Positions 6,287 through 6,331 of a stretch of DNA of 6,331 nucleotides are shown one piece after another (position 1 is the stretch's first letter; each line of letters opens with the position of its first letter). The translations under genes and the position numbers were made by a program. This stretch comes from Victivallales bacterium (GTDB lineage Bacteria; Verrucomicrobiota; Lentisphaeria; Oligosphaerales; Oligosphaeraceae): positions 1 to 6,331 of the forward strand of contig JAFZZD010000877.1 of assembly GCA_017615955.1 (NCBI GenBank), given 5' to 3'. Under the pieces are notes generated by a model, which saw only the letters and a list, made by a program, of their open reading frames with translations, was not told the origin of the DNA and did no database searches.

Positions 6287-6307
6287 GTGGACTGTGGACT
6301 GTGGACT
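6287..6307. repeat. Three tandem copies of the heptamer GTGGACT
   Basis: Three exact head-to-tail copies of GTGGACT occupy 6287-6307 and continue with a partial fourth (GT). They lie 27 bases upstream of the rdgC ATG, just beyond its ribosome site, so a change in copy number would alter the rdgC leader or promoter spacing without touching the coding region. A short exact tandem array is prone to slippage. Confidence 0.7.
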
Positions 6308-6319
6308 GTTCGGTGCGCG

Positions 6320-6331
6320 GGGCAACAGCCC
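6320..6331. repeat. Probable hairpin element cut by the window edge
   Basis: GGGC (6320-6323), loop AACA, GCCC (6328-6331) forms a four-pair stem that ends exactly at the last base. The bases before it, GCGCGG, would extend the stem if the next bases outside the window are CGCGC-like. The layout (GC-rich arms, four-base A-rich loop) resembles the hairpins upstream of fabG. Too little is present to classify it. Confidence 0.35.

Overview
The window looks like a bacterial chromosome segment with a moderately GC-rich coding background and one very AT-rich edge (about positions 1-120). Five genes on the minus strand read rdgC-like > acpS > fused ABC permease > fabG > xerD. One gene on the plus strand, an Rpn-family nuclease/transposase-like protein, converges on xerD. 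The host cannot be named from this sequence. Repeat-bearing gaps, an Rpn C-terminal tail and an RdgC homologue outside the usual length would fit a Gram-negative or PVC-type (for example Lentisphaerota-like) gut bacterium, but that is a weak inference.

Left part (1-1250): an AT-rich leader with an 18-bp perfect palindrome and a TTGACA-type promoter precedes the Rpn-family gene. The gene ends just before a strong intrinsic terminator. It has its own promoter and terminator, so it appears to be a self-contained accessory gene beside a housekeeping cluster.

Middle part (1249-5069): xerD (tyrosine recombinase for chromosome dimer resolution) starts within the stop codon of fabG through a TTGA overlap. 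fabG (3-oxoacyl-ACP reductase) lies 83 bases after a two-domain FbpB-type permease. That gap holds two near-identical 28-base GC-rich hairpin repeats. The permease starts 16 bases after acpS (holo-ACP synthase). AcpS and FabG both serve acyl-carrier-protein-dependent fatty acid synthesis. The permease between them has no ATPase or binding-protein partner in the window.

Right part (5070-6331): an RdgC-like recombination-associated protein lies upstream of acpS. The gap between them holds a 10-base-phased repeat element with a promoter-like signal pointing at acpS. Upstream of rdgC are three tandem copies of a heptamer and what looks like a hairpin cut by the window edge.

I found no complete new system. 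The most unusual content is the set of three different repeat elements in the three gaps upstream of minus-strand genes, the orphan fused permease, and the lengthened RdgC homologue.
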